The translations under genes and the position numbers were made by a program. A stretch of DNA of 64,000 nucleotides from Pseudomonas sp. MAG733B (GTDB taxonomy: Bacteria; Pseudomonadota; Gammaproteobacteria; Pseudomonadales; Pseudomonadaceae): contig NZ_CP145732.1 of assembly GCF_036884845.1 (NCBI RefSeq), positions 1,860,001-1,924,000 of the forward strand, read 5' to 3'. Of the stretch, positions 9,828-17,787 are shown in pieces. Below the pieces are notes generated by a model. That model ran no database searches and was not told where the DNA came from. It saw nothing but the letters and a program-made list of their open reading frames with translations. How positions within the stretch are numbered: the first letter of the stretch is position 1; every line of letters starts with the position of its first letter.

Positions 9828-10352
9828 ATGCCCTCAGTCATCGAAAAACCTTCGCAGCTTTTTACTGCGATTGTTACAGCACTACGCAATTCAGGCCTCG
9901 GTATCAACGTCGGCAGTCGTGAAGATTTCACCGATGTCGGCGATCAGCCCTGGGTGTTGATGTCCATCGAGCGTGATGCAGCAGACTCCCGTGCCAGTGA
10001 TGGGCGTATCGCTCATGTGTTGACGGTTTCATTGCAAGTCGTGATGCCTCCCGCATCCGGGAGCCCGAGGCTTGCTGCTTGCGACCTGACCAGTGCGCTC
10101 AAGGATCTGGTCACGGATAACCGATGGGGATTGCCGGGCGAGCAATGTGATCTGCCGACAAATCTGGACGCCATCCCTTCGGTGTTGATCGGCGGCACAC
10201 AGGAGGTCTGCGCGTGGACCCTGTCCTTCACCCAGACGTTGTTCCTCGGCGCGCAATTGCTGGACGACCCGCTGGGTATCCCCAAATTCGCCCGTACTTG
10301 GGAAGTCTCGAATATCGACGACCCGGACCAATACACAGAACTCGAGGGCTGA
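9828..10352 (+). CDS. Tailocin collar / tail terminator-like protein
   Basis: 174 residues from ATG 9828, after GGAAG. No motif is recognised by eye, but its place between the holin and gpV is that of P. aeruginosa PA0615, identified in the R2 pyocin structure as the collar that caps the sheath and tube. The mixed alpha/beta character and size suit a phage tail terminator fold. The gene ends 3 bases before gpV, so they are co-translated. Function is inferred from position, with no residue-level evidence. Confidence 0.6.
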   Translation: MPSVIEKPSQLFTAIVTALRNSGLGINVGSREDFTDVGDQPWVLMSIERDAADSRASDGRIAHVLTVSLQVVMPPASGSPRLAACDLTSALKDLVTDNRWGLPGEQCDLPTNLDAIPSVLIGGTQEVCAWTLSFTQTLFLGAQLLDDPLGIPKFARTWEVSNIDDPDQYTELEG

Positions 10353-10355
10353 GCC

Positions 10356-10967
10356 ATGTTCGATGAGCTTTTACGCCTGCAGCTTGGTCCGATCATTGAG
10401 CGCCTGGCCGAGATGGATGCCGAGCTCGAAGACCTGCACCGACGCACTGACAGTGTCTGTCGCATTGGCGTTTGCCAGGAGGTCAATGCAGCCGGCAACA
10501 CCTGCCGTGTCCGACACGGTGAATTGCTGACACCCGCCATCCGTTTTTTCAACCCCAGCGCCGGGGCGCAAAGCGAGTCACGAATTCCCTCTGTGGGTGA
10601 GCAATGCTTGTTGTTGAACCATGGCGCAGGGGAAAGCAGCGCTCAATCCGTTGCGTTGTTCGGACTTAACGGCAATCAGTTTCCCCTAGCCTCGACCCAG
10701 GCTTCGCTGACGCGTCGCTTCTATGGGGACGGTACGGAAAGCGGCTACGACGACGCCAGTCATGCGCTGCACTGGATCAACGGGCCGGCGGCCTTCAACG
10801 GTAATCGCGAAACGCTTGAGTTGAGCATCGGCCCGGCGCGACTGGTAATGAATCCCGAAGCCATTGAACTGCAACTGGGCGCGGTCGGCTTGCGACTCGA
10901 CGCATCCGGTGTGCACCTGAGCGGCCCGCTGGTGGATCACCAGGGCCGCGTGATCAGCACCGCTTAA
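10356..10967 (+). CDS. Baseplate spike protein gpV-like
   Basis: 203 residues. An N-terminal helical segment (about 1-32, rich in Leu/Glu) precedes an OB-fold domain beginning RIGVCQEVNAAGNTCRVRHGELLTPAIRFF, typical of P2 gpV. The C-terminal part (about 150-203) has alternating short beta repeats (LELSIGPARLVMNPEAIELQLGAVGLRLDASGVHL) expected for the trimeric beta-helix needle. The spike sits at the tip of the tube and pierces the target outer membrane. It begins 3 bases after the collar stop and is followed closely by gpW. Confidence 0.88.
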   Translation: MFDELLRLQLGPIIERLAEMDAELEDLHRRTDSVCRIGVCQEVNAAGNTCRVRHGELLTPAIRFFNPSAGAQSESRIPSVGEQCLLLNHGAGESSAQSVALFGLNGNQFPLASTQASLTRRFYGDGTESGYDDASHALHWINGPAAFNGNRETLELSIGPARLVMNPEAIELQLGAVGLRLDASGVHLSGPLVDHQGRVISTA

Positions 10968-10978
10968 GAGTATTTCCA

Positions 10979-11311
10979 ATGATTGGAATCGATAGAAACA
11001 CCGGCGCGACGGTCGACGACTGGCCGCAGTTTGTGCAGCGCGCGACCCAGGCGCTGACCACGTCTTTGGGCACACGCCAGAAGCGTCCGTTGTATGGCTC
11101 TGCCATTCCGGACCTGTTGGGGCAGAACCTTGGCGACGACTTGCTGATCCTCGCCCAGAGCCATGCCGCACAAGCGTTCTACAACAGCCAGAACGGCATC
11201 GGCGACTTTCTGCCGCAAGTCATCGTCGCCAGCCGACACGGCGCCGGATTGCTCCTGCGCTTCGCCGGCACCTGGCAAAACCGTAATCAGACGTTCGAGG
11301 TGGTGACATGA
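10979..11311 (+). CDS. Baseplate wedge protein gpW/gp25-like
   Basis: 110 residues of the gp25/gpW family (T4 gp25-like fold). The diagnostic RPLYGSAIPDLL loop is at about residues 41-52; such proteins nucleate sheath assembly and are called sheath initiators in the R2 pyocin structure. The C-terminal half is beta-rich. It overlaps gpJ by an ATGA junction, so W, J and I are coupled. Length matches P2 gpW (115) closely. Confidence 0.88.
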   Translation: MIGIDRNTGATVDDWPQFVQRATQALTTSLGTRQKRPLYGSAIPDLLGQNLGDDLLILAQSHAAQAFYNSQNGIGDFLPQVIVASRHGAGLLLRFAGTWQNRNQTFEVVT

Positions 11312-12303
11312 GCATGTTGATACCGGGTCAGAATCAGTTGGCCGAGCCGGCAATCGTTACGGTCGACGCATTCGAGGATCTGCTGGCCGAATTCAAAACC
11401 TTTGTCGTCGAGTACGTCGGTGCCCGTGCACCGCAGAGCGCAGCAAAACTCAAGGTCAGCCTGGAAAACGAAAGTGAACTGCTGACCTTGGCCCTCGAAG
11501 CCTTTTGTGTGCGCCTGCAATTGCACGAACGCAAATACAACGCCCGCATCAAGCAGATGCTGGCGTGGTGGGCGACCGGCAGCAATCTTGACGCGCGTTT
11601 GGCCGACATGGGGCTGGAGCGACAGTTGCTCGATCCCGGCGATCCGGCGGCGTTCCCGCCCGTTGCGCCGGTCTACGAAAGTGACGACGACGCACGATTG
11701 CGCTACTACCTGGCGCCCCACGCTCCGGCTGCCGGATCGCGCATGCAGTATCGCCGCGAGGTGTTCACTCTAGGCGAACGTCCGGTAGTGAACGTGGAAT
11801 CCGCTGCGGCGGGCGAGGTGACGGTCACGTATTCCTTCGATCCCGATGGCTATGCCGCACAGGTCAAGGATGGCAACGGACGGCGCACGGCGCCTGGCGA
11901 AGTGATGGTCACAGTACTGTCGCGGGAGGGTGATGGCGAAGCCTCCGGGGCGTTGCTCGACCGAGTGCGTCAACACTTCGAGCGACCCGATGTACGACCG
12001 GAAACGGATCGGGTCACGGTGCAGAGTGCTCACATCAAGTCCTACAAGATCCGGGTTGTCGCCAGGATCAACGCCGGCCCGGATTCGGGATTGACGAAGG
12101 TCGCCGCACAACAGCAGTTGCAAGACTATGCCGATAGCTGTCATCGCTTGGAAGGGCGGGTCGACCCGAGCTGGATCGACTACACGTTGCACAGCGCTGG
12201 AGCGGTTCAACTGGAGATTCTCGAACCTCTGGCGCCAATTGTAGCGACGGCGTTCGAGGCGCCTTACTGCACCGATGTCGAGGTGGAGGTGCTCACGCTA
12301 TGA
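11308..12303 (+). CDS. Baseplate protein gpJ-like
   Basis: 331 residues, close to P2 gpJ (302) and Mu gp47 family members. The N-terminus has the ALEAFCVRLQLHERKYNARIKQMLAWWATGSNLDARLADMGLERQ pattern typical of baseplate J proteins (about 62-107). The middle is beta-rich, and the C-terminal segment (about 240-310) has the conserved IKSYKIRVVARI and WIDYTLHSAGAVQLEI blocks. J and I form the wedge triplex that links sheath to fibres. It overlaps neighbours on both sides by 4 bases. Confidence 0.88.
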   Translation: MSMLIPGQNQLAEPAIVTVDAFEDLLAEFKTFVVEYVGARAPQSAAKLKVSLENESELLTLALEAFCVRLQLHERKYNARIKQMLAWWATGSNLDARLADMGLERQLLDPGDPAAFPPVAPVYESDDDARLRYYLAPHAPAAGSRMQYRREVFTLGERPVVNVESAAAGEVTVTYSFDPDGYAAQVKDGNGRRTAPGEVMVTVLSREGDGEASGALLDRVRQHFERPDVRPETDRVTVQSAHIKSYKIRVVARINAGPDSGLTKVAAQQQLQDYADSCHRLEGRVDPSWIDYTLHSAGAVQLEILEPLAPIVATAFEAPYCTDVEVEVLTL

Positions 12304-12935
12304 GTGATCAGAACTCTCGTCCGAGTCTGTTGCCCGCCAACAGCTCCGCGCTGGAAAGAGCTCTCGATGTCGGATTCGGCACCTTGCTTGACCGCATTGC
12401 GCCGCCGTTTCCCGAATTGATGAATCCAGCTGCGACGCCTTTGGCGTTTCTGCCTTATCTCGCGGCGGACCGTGGTGTCAGGGAGTGGAGTTCCGAAGCG
12501 GCCGAAACGGAAAAGCGTTTGACCGTTGAACTCGCCTGGCCCACTGCACGCGGGGCTGGTACTCGTCAGGCACTGGAAAACGCGGCCAAGGGGTTGCGCC
12601 TGATGCCTGAGGTCCGGGCCTGGTATGAGCAGACACCCGCAGGCGCGCCTTACAGTTTTTCCGTCAGGGCGTTCACCGAGCAGCCCTACAGCGAAGAAAT
12701 CGATGCACGTCTCGATCGACGCCTGGCCGACGCTAAAAGCGAACGCGACACCTTGTCGGTCTCGGTCGGCTTGAGCGCTTTCGGCAGTCACGTCATCGGC
12801 GCGGCAACCGTGTGCGGCGAGCTGACCACGGTTTATCCCGTTGTCATTGAAGGACTGGAAGCGTCAGGCCAGGCCTTCATGGCCGCCGGACTCTACAGCG
12901 TCGAAACATCTACTATTTATCCTCAGGGGGCCTGA
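12300..12935 (+). CDS. Baseplate protein gpI-like
   Basis: 211 residues, P2 gpI family (phage tail protein I). The N-terminal half has the usual RPSLLPANSSALERALDVGFGTLLDRI and MNPAATPLAFLPYLAADRGVREW blocks, found in nearly all gpI proteins. A helix-rich region (about 75-105) follows. It pairs with gpJ in the baseplate and provides the fibre attachment point. The start overlaps the gpJ stop and the stop abuts the fibre ATG, keeping stoichiometric coupling from W to H. Confidence 0.88.
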   Translation: MSDQNSRPSLLPANSSALERALDVGFGTLLDRIAPPFPELMNPAATPLAFLPYLAADRGVREWSSEAAETEKRLTVELAWPTARGAGTRQALENAAKGLRLMPEVRAWYEQTPAGAPYSFSVRAFTEQPYSEEIDARLDRRLADAKSERDTLSVSVGLSAFGSHVIGAATVCGELTTVYPVVIEGLEASGQAFMAAGLYSVETSTIYPQGA

Positions 12936-14492
12936 ATGGCTGACTATTACACCCTGCTCACCAATGCAGGGATTGCCTACGAAACCGCCTGCAAGGCAGC
13001 GGGCGTTCCAATCAAGCTGTCGCAGATTTCCGTGGGTGACGGCGGCGGCACGGTCTACAACCCGGCGGCCACTGCCACCGCGCTCAAGCGCGAAGTCTGG
13101 CGCGGGCCGCTCAACGCCCTGTTCCAGGATGAGAAGAACCCGAGTTGGCTGCTGGCCGAAGTGACCATCCCGCCAGAGGAGGGCGGCTGGTATGTGCGTG
13201 AAGCCGGCCTCTGGACTGACACCGGCATCCTGTACGCCATCGTCAAATACCCGGAGTCGTTCAAACCGGTGCTGGCGACTTCCGGCTCAGGGAAGGAGTT
13301 CTACATTCGCTCGATTTTCGAGACCAGTAATGCGTCGCTGGTGACGTTGTTGATTGATGACACAGTGGTGAAGGCGACTCGGGCGTGGGTAACTGACTAT
13401 GTCGCGGCGGAGTTGAGCAAACTCGACGCGAAACAATCGGTGCGAGTTGCTACCACGGCAAACATCATTCTGAGCGCGGCTCAAACTATCGATGGTGTAG
13501 CCGTTGTGGCGGGTGATCGAGTTCTGGTCAAAAACCAGACGCAGGCCAAGGACAATGGTTTGTATGTCGCTACCAATGGTGCGTGGTCGCGGACAGAGGA
13601 TGCTGACATCAATGCTGAAGTGACTTCGGCTTTGCAGGTTTCCGTTGAGCAGGGAACAACCCAGGCAGACACACGGTGGCAATTAGTGACCGATGGCTTG
13701 ATCGTAATCGGCACTACGGCTTTGGTTTTTCAAAACGTCACCTATGGTTATGCACCGTTGGCTTCACCTGTATTTACGGGAACTCCAACGGCTCCGACTG
13801 TACCGCGCTTTGATACGAGTCTTAAATTGATGAACGGGGCGGCAGTCGCAGGTCGTGGTCACCAATTCTCGACGTTCAGTTCGTTTTCAGGCCCGCTGAT
13901 CGGTATTGTGGGACATGTCGGAGGCGTAGTGCACTGCTCCGGAGCAACTGCCAATTCCTATTCCTTGCCCGACTCAACTGCTAATTCTATTCCGCCTGGC
14001 GCGACCGTTCGTGTGCAAAACTGGGGAGTAACTTCCCTCGCACTCGCCATTCAGGGCGCAGACAAAATGCAGGAAAATATCGACGGTTCGTGGACCACTG
14101 TGACTCGCTCAATTCCACCCGACACCTATGTTGATTGCCTGTATATCGGCACCGGGCTTTGGTTGCTGACGGGGCCTGGGGTGGTGGGGAGAACACGTCC
14201 ATTCGGAGCGCTGTTGGCACCGTCAGGTTATCAACGGCTACCGTCCGGCTTGATCATGCAATGGTTTACCGCGAGTTTTGCTGGGCCCTACAAGGCAGTG
14301 GCTTTCAACCTGCCCATTGCCTTTTCGAGTCAGTTTTTGGGATGCAATGTCAGCATGACCGAGAGCGCCATTTATGACAGCACGGGTCAGCCCTTTGTAG
14401 CGGGCATGTCCAATGGGCTTGGCCAGGTTCTTTTGCAGTCCAATTACACTGCCAGCCCATCGTCGGTACGCGTCCTTGCGTTTGGCGTTTAA
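12936..14492 (+). CDS. Tail fibre protein (gpH-like), receptor binder
   Basis: 518 residues. The N-terminal 150 residues (MADYYTLLTNAGIAYE to about IDDTVVKATRAWV) are the conserved DUF3751-type baseplate-attachment domain with the EEGGWYVREAGLWTD motif. A shaft region follows containing a repeat module (SVRVATTANIILSAAQTIDG to ALVFQNVTYG, about 168-269) common in phage fibres. The C-terminal third ends in a gp53/knob-like domain (SGLIMQWFTASFAG, about 430 onward) expected to bind the LPS of target strains. Base composition drops in the shaft and knob compared with neighbouring genes, in line with exchange among tailocins. The target range cannot be read from sequence. Confidence 0.88.
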   Translation: MADYYTLLTNAGIAYETACKAAGVPIKLSQISVGDGGGTVYNPAATATALKREVWRGPLNALFQDEKNPSWLLAEVTIPPEEGGWYVREAGLWTDTGILYAIVKYPESFKPVLATSGSGKEFYIRSIFETSNASLVTLLIDDTVVKATRAWVTDYVAAELSKLDAKQSVRVATTANIILSAAQTIDGVAVVAGDRVLVKNQTQAKDNGLYVATNGAWSRTEDADINAEVTSALQVSVEQGTTQADTRWQLVTDGLIVIGTTALVFQNVTYGYAPLASPVFTGTPTAPTVPRFDTSLKLMNGAAVAGRGHQFSTFSSFSGPLIGIVGHVGGVVHCSGATANSYSLPDSTANSIPPGATVRVQNWGVTSLALAIQGADKMQENIDGSWTTVTRSIPPDTYVDCLYIGTGLWLLTGPGVVGRTRPFGALLAPSGYQRLPSGLIMQWFTASFAGPYKAVAFNLPIAFSSQFLGCNVSMTESAIYDSTGQPFVAGMSNGLGQVLLQSNYTASPSSVRVLAFGV

Positions 14493-14500
14493 GGAGAAAC

Positions 14501-14926
14501 ATGGTGATTTATTCCAGCAAGACCACGAGCCAGTTTCACGAGTCGGACTATGGCCAAGTACCCGCAGATGCGATTGAAATTTCCGCTGAGCTACACCAAT
14601 ACCTGCTGGGTGGGCAGACAACGCAACAGATGATCAACTTTAGTACTGAGCCACCCTCCCTGATGGACCGCCCGCCGGTGTCGGTCGAACATTTGACCGA
14701 AGCCGAGCGGGCTTGGCGTGACGCCCAACTCACTGCAACTGACGGCGTTGTGACCCGGCACCGTGATGAATTGGAAGAAGGCATTGCGACCACGCTCACA
14801 GCCGAGCGATACCGTGCATTGCAGACGTATCGCCAACAACTGCGTGATTGGCCGCAAGGGGGAGGGTTCCCGCAAATGGACCTCCGTCCGACAGCCCCCT
14901 CCTGGCTATTAGAGCAAGAACAATAA
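14501..14926 (+). CDS. Tail fibre assembly chaperone (gpG/Tfa-like)
   Basis: 141 residues, beginning 9 bases after the fibre stop with AAGGAG in between. The C-terminal half carries the signature of many Pseudomonas fibre chaperones, RYRALQTYRQQLRDWPQ (about 107-123), followed by a Pro/Trp-rich end. Such proteins are needed for trimerisation of their own fibre and usually co-vary with its C-terminus. A strong terminator starts at its stop codon, which is unusual because sheath and tube genes lie downstream. Confidence 0.8.
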   Translation: MVIYSSKTTSQFHESDYGQVPADAIEISAELHQYLLGGQTTQQMINFSTEPPSLMDRPPVSVEHLTEAERAWRDAQLTATDGVVTRHRDELEEGIATTLTAERYRALQTYRQQLRDWPQGGGFPQMDLRPTAPSWLLEQEQ

Positions 14927-14955
14927 ACGCCCCGCACCGCCGGGGCGTTTTCTTT
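14925..14955 (+). terminator. Intrinsic terminator after fibre chaperone
   Basis: AAACGCCCCG (14925-14934), CACCGC loop, CGGGGCGTTT (14941-14950) and a T-rich tail form a perfect 10-bp stem inside the tailocin operon, on the operon strand. Confidence 0.78.
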
Positions 14956-14981
14956 TCCGCCAAACCTACACGCAACCCCAA

Positions 14982-15008
14982 CAGCCCCTACCTTGAGGGG
15001 CTTTTTCG
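14982..15008 (+). terminator. Second internal tailocin terminator
   Basis: AGCCCCT, ACCTTG loop, AGGGGCT and TTTTCG lie 27 bases after the previous hairpin and 18 bases before the next gene. Confidence 0.68.
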
Positions 15009-15025
15009 TTTATGGAGAAACGCAA

Positions 15026-15235
15026 ATGGCAGAACGCCAAACCTACACCGTGCTCGTCCCATTCCCTACCGGTGGGGGGCACTGGTCGAGCATCGGCCAG
15101 CAACTGCAATTGCTCGATGTGGAGGCCAGTGCGTTGCGCAGTGCCGGTCGCCTGGAGCTGAAGAAAACCGAGGCTGCCGAGTCGGCCTCTCCATCCATCG
15201 CGGCGAAAAAAGCCGCTGCCAAGAAGGCTGAATAA
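15026..15235 (+). CDS. Small tailocin protein before sheath (unknown)
   Basis: 69 residues from ATG 15026, with TGGAGAAA upstream; the open frame to 14993 overlaps a terminator and is rejected. The N-terminal half reads as a small beta unit (YTVLVPFPTGGGHWSS). The C-terminal 20 residues are Ala/Lys-rich (AAKKAAAKKAE), like the tails of small proteins found before sheath genes in Mu-like phages. I do not recognise a named family. It ends 2 bases before the sheath ATG and is likely co-translated. Confidence 0.65.
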   Translation: MAERQTYTVLVPFPTGGGHWSSIGQQLQLLDVEASALRSAGRLELKKTEAAESASPSIAAKKAAAKKAE

Positions 15236-15237
15236 CC

Positions 15238-16404
15238 ATGGCTGAGGTTTTGAATTTCGAGCACAACGGCATCACCGTCAATGCCACTGAATCCCCCGAG
15301 GCCATGGGTGGCCTGGGTGACAACGTCATCGGTCTGATCGGCACCGCGCCGAAGGCCGACCCGTTGATTCCACGCAATGCGCCATTCCGCATCAACAGCT
15401 TCACCACCCAGGCGCTGCTCGATCCGACCGGCACCGAAGAAGGCACGCTGTATCACGCTGTCTTCCAGATCCTGAAAGTGGTCAAGGTGCCGGTCTACGT
15501 AGTCATCGTCGAAGAGGGCGCGACCCCGGCTGACACGCTGAACAACGTCATCGGTGGCATCGATCCGCTGACCGGTCGCAAGCTCGGCCTCGCGGCATTG
15601 AGCGGTGTGCCTGAGGACCTGACCATCATCGGCGCGCCGGGCTTTACCGGCACTAAAGCCGTGGCCGGCGAGTTTGCCTCCTTCGGCAAACGCATCAAGG
15701 CCCGTGTGGTGCTCGACGGCAAGGACGCCGCAGTCGCCGACCAGGTGACCTACAGCCAGGAACTGGGCGGCGCGGAGCTGGGTTTCGACCGTTGCCTGCT
15801 GGTGCACAACATGCCGTCGGTGTACTCCAAGGCTGCGAAGAAAAACGTGTTCCTGTCGCCGTCGAGCCTGGCCATCGCGGCCCTGGCCAAGGTCAAGCAG
15901 TGGGAGAGCCCAGGCAACCAGGTGACCTTCGCCGAAGATGTTTCGCGAGTGGTCGAATACAACATCCTCGACACCTCCACCGAAGGCGATCTGCTGAACC
16001 GCTACGGCATCAGCTACTACGCCCGCACCATCCTCGGTGGCTTCTCGCTGCTGGGCAACCGTTCGATCACCGGCAAGTTCATCAGCTATGTGGGTCTTGA
16101 AGACGCGATCAGCCGCAAGCTGGTCAAGGCCGGCCAGAAAGCCATGGCCAAGAACCTCACCAAGTCGTTCATGGACCAGGAGGTCAAGCGCATCAATGAC
16201 TGGCTGCAAACCCTGGTCGCCGACGAAACCATCCCCGGCGGCAGCGTGTACCTGCACCCGGAATTGAACAGCGTCGAGAAGTACAAGAATGGCACCTGGT
16301 ACGTGGTCATCGACTACGGCCGCTACGCGCCGAACGAACACATGGTTTATCAACTCAATGCCCGCGATGAAATCATCGAGCAGTTCCTGGAGGACGTTCT
16401 CTAA
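15238..16404 (+). CDS. Contractile tail sheath protein (FI-like)
   Basis: 388 residues, almost the length of P. aeruginosa R-pyocin sheath (386). It is a P2 FI family member: N-terminal HNGITVNATESPEAMGGLGDNVIGLIGTAPKA, a variable outer domain, and the C-terminal domain with TGKFISYVGLEDAISRKLVKAGQKAMAKNLTKSFMDQEVKRINDWLQ (about 279-325), used in the interlocking strands. Contraction of this sheath drives the tube through the target envelope. The stop overlaps the tube start by one base. Codon use is strongly biased to preferred codons, as expected for the most abundant component. Confidence 0.95.
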   Translation: MAEVLNFEHNGITVNATESPEAMGGLGDNVIGLIGTAPKADPLIPRNAPFRINSFTTQALLDPTGTEEGTLYHAVFQILKVVKVPVYVVIVEEGATPADTLNNVIGGIDPLTGRKLGLAALSGVPEDLTIIGAPGFTGTKAVAGEFASFGKRIKARVVLDGKDAAVADQVTYSQELGGAELGFDRCLLVHNMPSVYSKAAKKNVFLSPSSLAIAALAKVKQWESPGNQVTFAEDVSRVVEYNILDTSTEGDLLNRYGISYYARTILGGFSLLGNRSITGKFISYVGLEDAISRKLVKAGQKAMAKNLTKSFMDQEVKRINDWLQTLVADETIPGGSVYLHPELNSVEKYKNGTWYVVIDYGRYAPNEHMVYQLNARDEIIEQFLEDVL

Positions 16405-16910
16405 TGTTTACCAACCGCGTAAGACAGGCCATCGCGGCCACCCTGCAAGGCCTGCCGTTGTCGGCGACGGTGGAGGATTTCACCCCGCCGAAAATCGAAT
16501 TCGAAATGGAACCAATGACCGGCGGGCGCTTTATCGCCGAAGAGATGGCCAAGAGCGGCAAAGTGCTCGGCGCTACGCTCAAGCTACAAGGTGTGGGTGC
16601 GGAAATCATGCTCGCCCTGGGCGTAAATCTGGGTGACGACATCCTGCTGAACGTGCGCGAGGCGGGGCAGGACCAGGACGGCAATACCTGGTTCACCTAC
16701 CACACCGTTGGCGGCAAGCTGAAATCCCTGGCGCAATCGGTGTTGAACATGAAGGACAAGCCGGTCACCACGTTCGAGCTGTCCTGCCGCACCTACAACC
16801 GTCTGGAAAACGGCATTCCGGTGATCGACATCGACGTGCGCACCCAGAAGTTCGTGCTCAACGGCGTCGACATTCTTGGCGACGCCCGTCGTGCGGTGTT
16901 GTTGCCTTAA
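16404..16910 (+). CDS. Tail tube protein (FII-like)
   Basis: 168 residues, equal to the R-pyocin tube protein. P2 FII family: MFTNRVRQAIAATLQGLPLSATVEDFTPPKIEFEMEPMTGGRF at the N-terminus and KLKSLAQSVLNMKDKPVTTFELSCRTYN at about 110-137, beta strands that build the hexameric ring. It forms the rigid inner tube whose insertion depolarises the target cell. It is coupled to the sheath by a one-base overlap. A REPIN separates it from the next gene. Confidence 0.94.
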   Translation: MFTNRVRQAIAATLQGLPLSATVEDFTPPKIEFEMEPMTGGRFIAEEMAKSGKVLGATLKLQGVGAEIMLALGVNLGDDILLNVREAGQDQDGNTWFTYHTVGGKLKSLAQSVLNMKDKPVTTFELSCRTYNRLENGIPVIDIDVRTQKFVLNGVDILGDARRAVLLP

Positions 16911-16932
16911 CCCACGGGCACATACACATAAC

Positions 16933-17024
16933 TTGTAGGAGCGAGCCTGCTCGCGATGAGGGCGTGCCAGTCGACACTGACATCGCCTGACACACCTTAA
17001 TCGCCAGCAGGCTGGCTCCCACAA
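16933..17024. repeat. REPIN inside the tailocin operon
   Basis: Left REP TTGTAGGAGCGAGCCTGCTC and right inverted REP (17000-17024, ATCGCCAGCAGGCTGGCTCC and following) form a paired REP doublet. It lies between tube and E genes. Paired arms could form a long hairpin in the mRNA. Confidence 0.85.
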
Positions 17025-17074
17025 GGATTGTGGCCCTACGCGACATCCCTACACGCATCAAAGGAATTTTCGAC

Positions 17075-17659
17075 ATGTCCTGGACACCTCCCACACACGA
17101 CCTGTTGTCGCCGATTACTGGCGATGACGGCACGCAAATCGAGCAGATCCAGCTCAAGCCTTTGTACTACGCCGCACAGAAAGAAGCCCTGGCCCGCGCC
17201 GGCGATGATGAAGACGATCAGTTCTTCGAACTGGCGCTGTTGGCCACCGGTTTGTCGGTCAAGGAACTCGACCAGCTCAAGCGCCCGGACTACGTGAGCA
17301 TCGCCCATTACGTGCATGAGATGTCGACTCTGCCGACTTCGCACTTTCTTCAGCAAGAGAACATGGGTGACGCATCGTCGACCGATCCCGATGAAGTGAC
17401 GCTGCTGCAACCGCTCACTGCGGCGGGTCGCACCCAGACTGCGCTGACCCTGGAAATGCCGGTGCTGCGAGCCACCAAAGCGATGAAAAAACTCAAGACC
17501 GCCAAGGAACGCGCCGAATTCATCACCGCCCATTGCACGGGGCTGATGCTGCCCGACCTGGCCCTGTTGACCGTGCCCGACTGGACGCAATTGCAGGTGC
17601 GCATAGACGATTTTTTAAACCAACCGGCGGCCTTCTTTCGGAGCGCGACATCGAAGTGA
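17075..17659 (+). CDS. Tail assembly chaperone gpE-like (zero frame)
   Basis: 194 residues from ATG 17075, after AAGGAATTTT. It occupies the P2 gpE / PA0624 position between tube and tape measure. The beginning reads MSWTPPTHDLLSPITGDDG, with acidic helical segments and a DPDEVTLLQPL region. This zero-frame product is the short chaperone form. Near its end the codons read F-L-N over a slippery TTTAAAC, allowing a -1 shift into a second frame that continues to 17781. Such E/E' pairs keep the tape measure soluble and recruit tube subunits. Confidence 0.82.
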   Translation: MSWTPPTHDLLSPITGDDGTQIEQIQLKPLYYAAQKEALARAGDDEDDQFFELALLATGLSVKELDQLKRPDYVSIAHYVHEMSTLPTSHFLQQENMGDASSTDPDEVTLLQPLTAAGRTQTALTLEMPVLRATKAMKKLKTAKERAEFITAHCTGLMLPDLALLTVPDWTQLQVRIDDFLNQPAAFFRSATSK

Positions 17660-17781
17660 TCCTCGATGTGGTACCGCTCATTTACCCGGTAAGTGAGGCG
17701 GAAATTCTGGAGTGGGACGCCGAAAAGGCATTGCGCCGCTACGACATAGCGATGAGTCGCCTTGGCGTGAAAAAGGAGTAG
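17075..17781 (+). CDS. Frameshifted chaperone gpE'-like (-1 product)
   Basis: A -1 shift at 17614-17620 would join the first 182 residues of gpE to 53 residues from the -1 frame, about 235 in all. The extension begins PTGGLLSERDIEVILDVVPL and ends RLGVKKE. The -1 frame has no good start of its own but is open, well biased in codon use, and ends 6 bases before the tape-measure ATG. That is the standard E/E' arrangement of P2-like tails. The shift is inferred from the heptamer and frame geometry. Confidence 0.78.
17614..17620 (+). promoter_or_regulatory. Programmed -1 frameshift heptamer
   Basis: T-TTA-AAC read in the zero frame is a canonical X-XXY-YYZ slippery site (U UUA AAC), 40 bases before the zero-frame stop. 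A longer T run precedes it (17611-17616). Confidence 0.78.
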
Positions 17782-17787
17782 AGGAGG

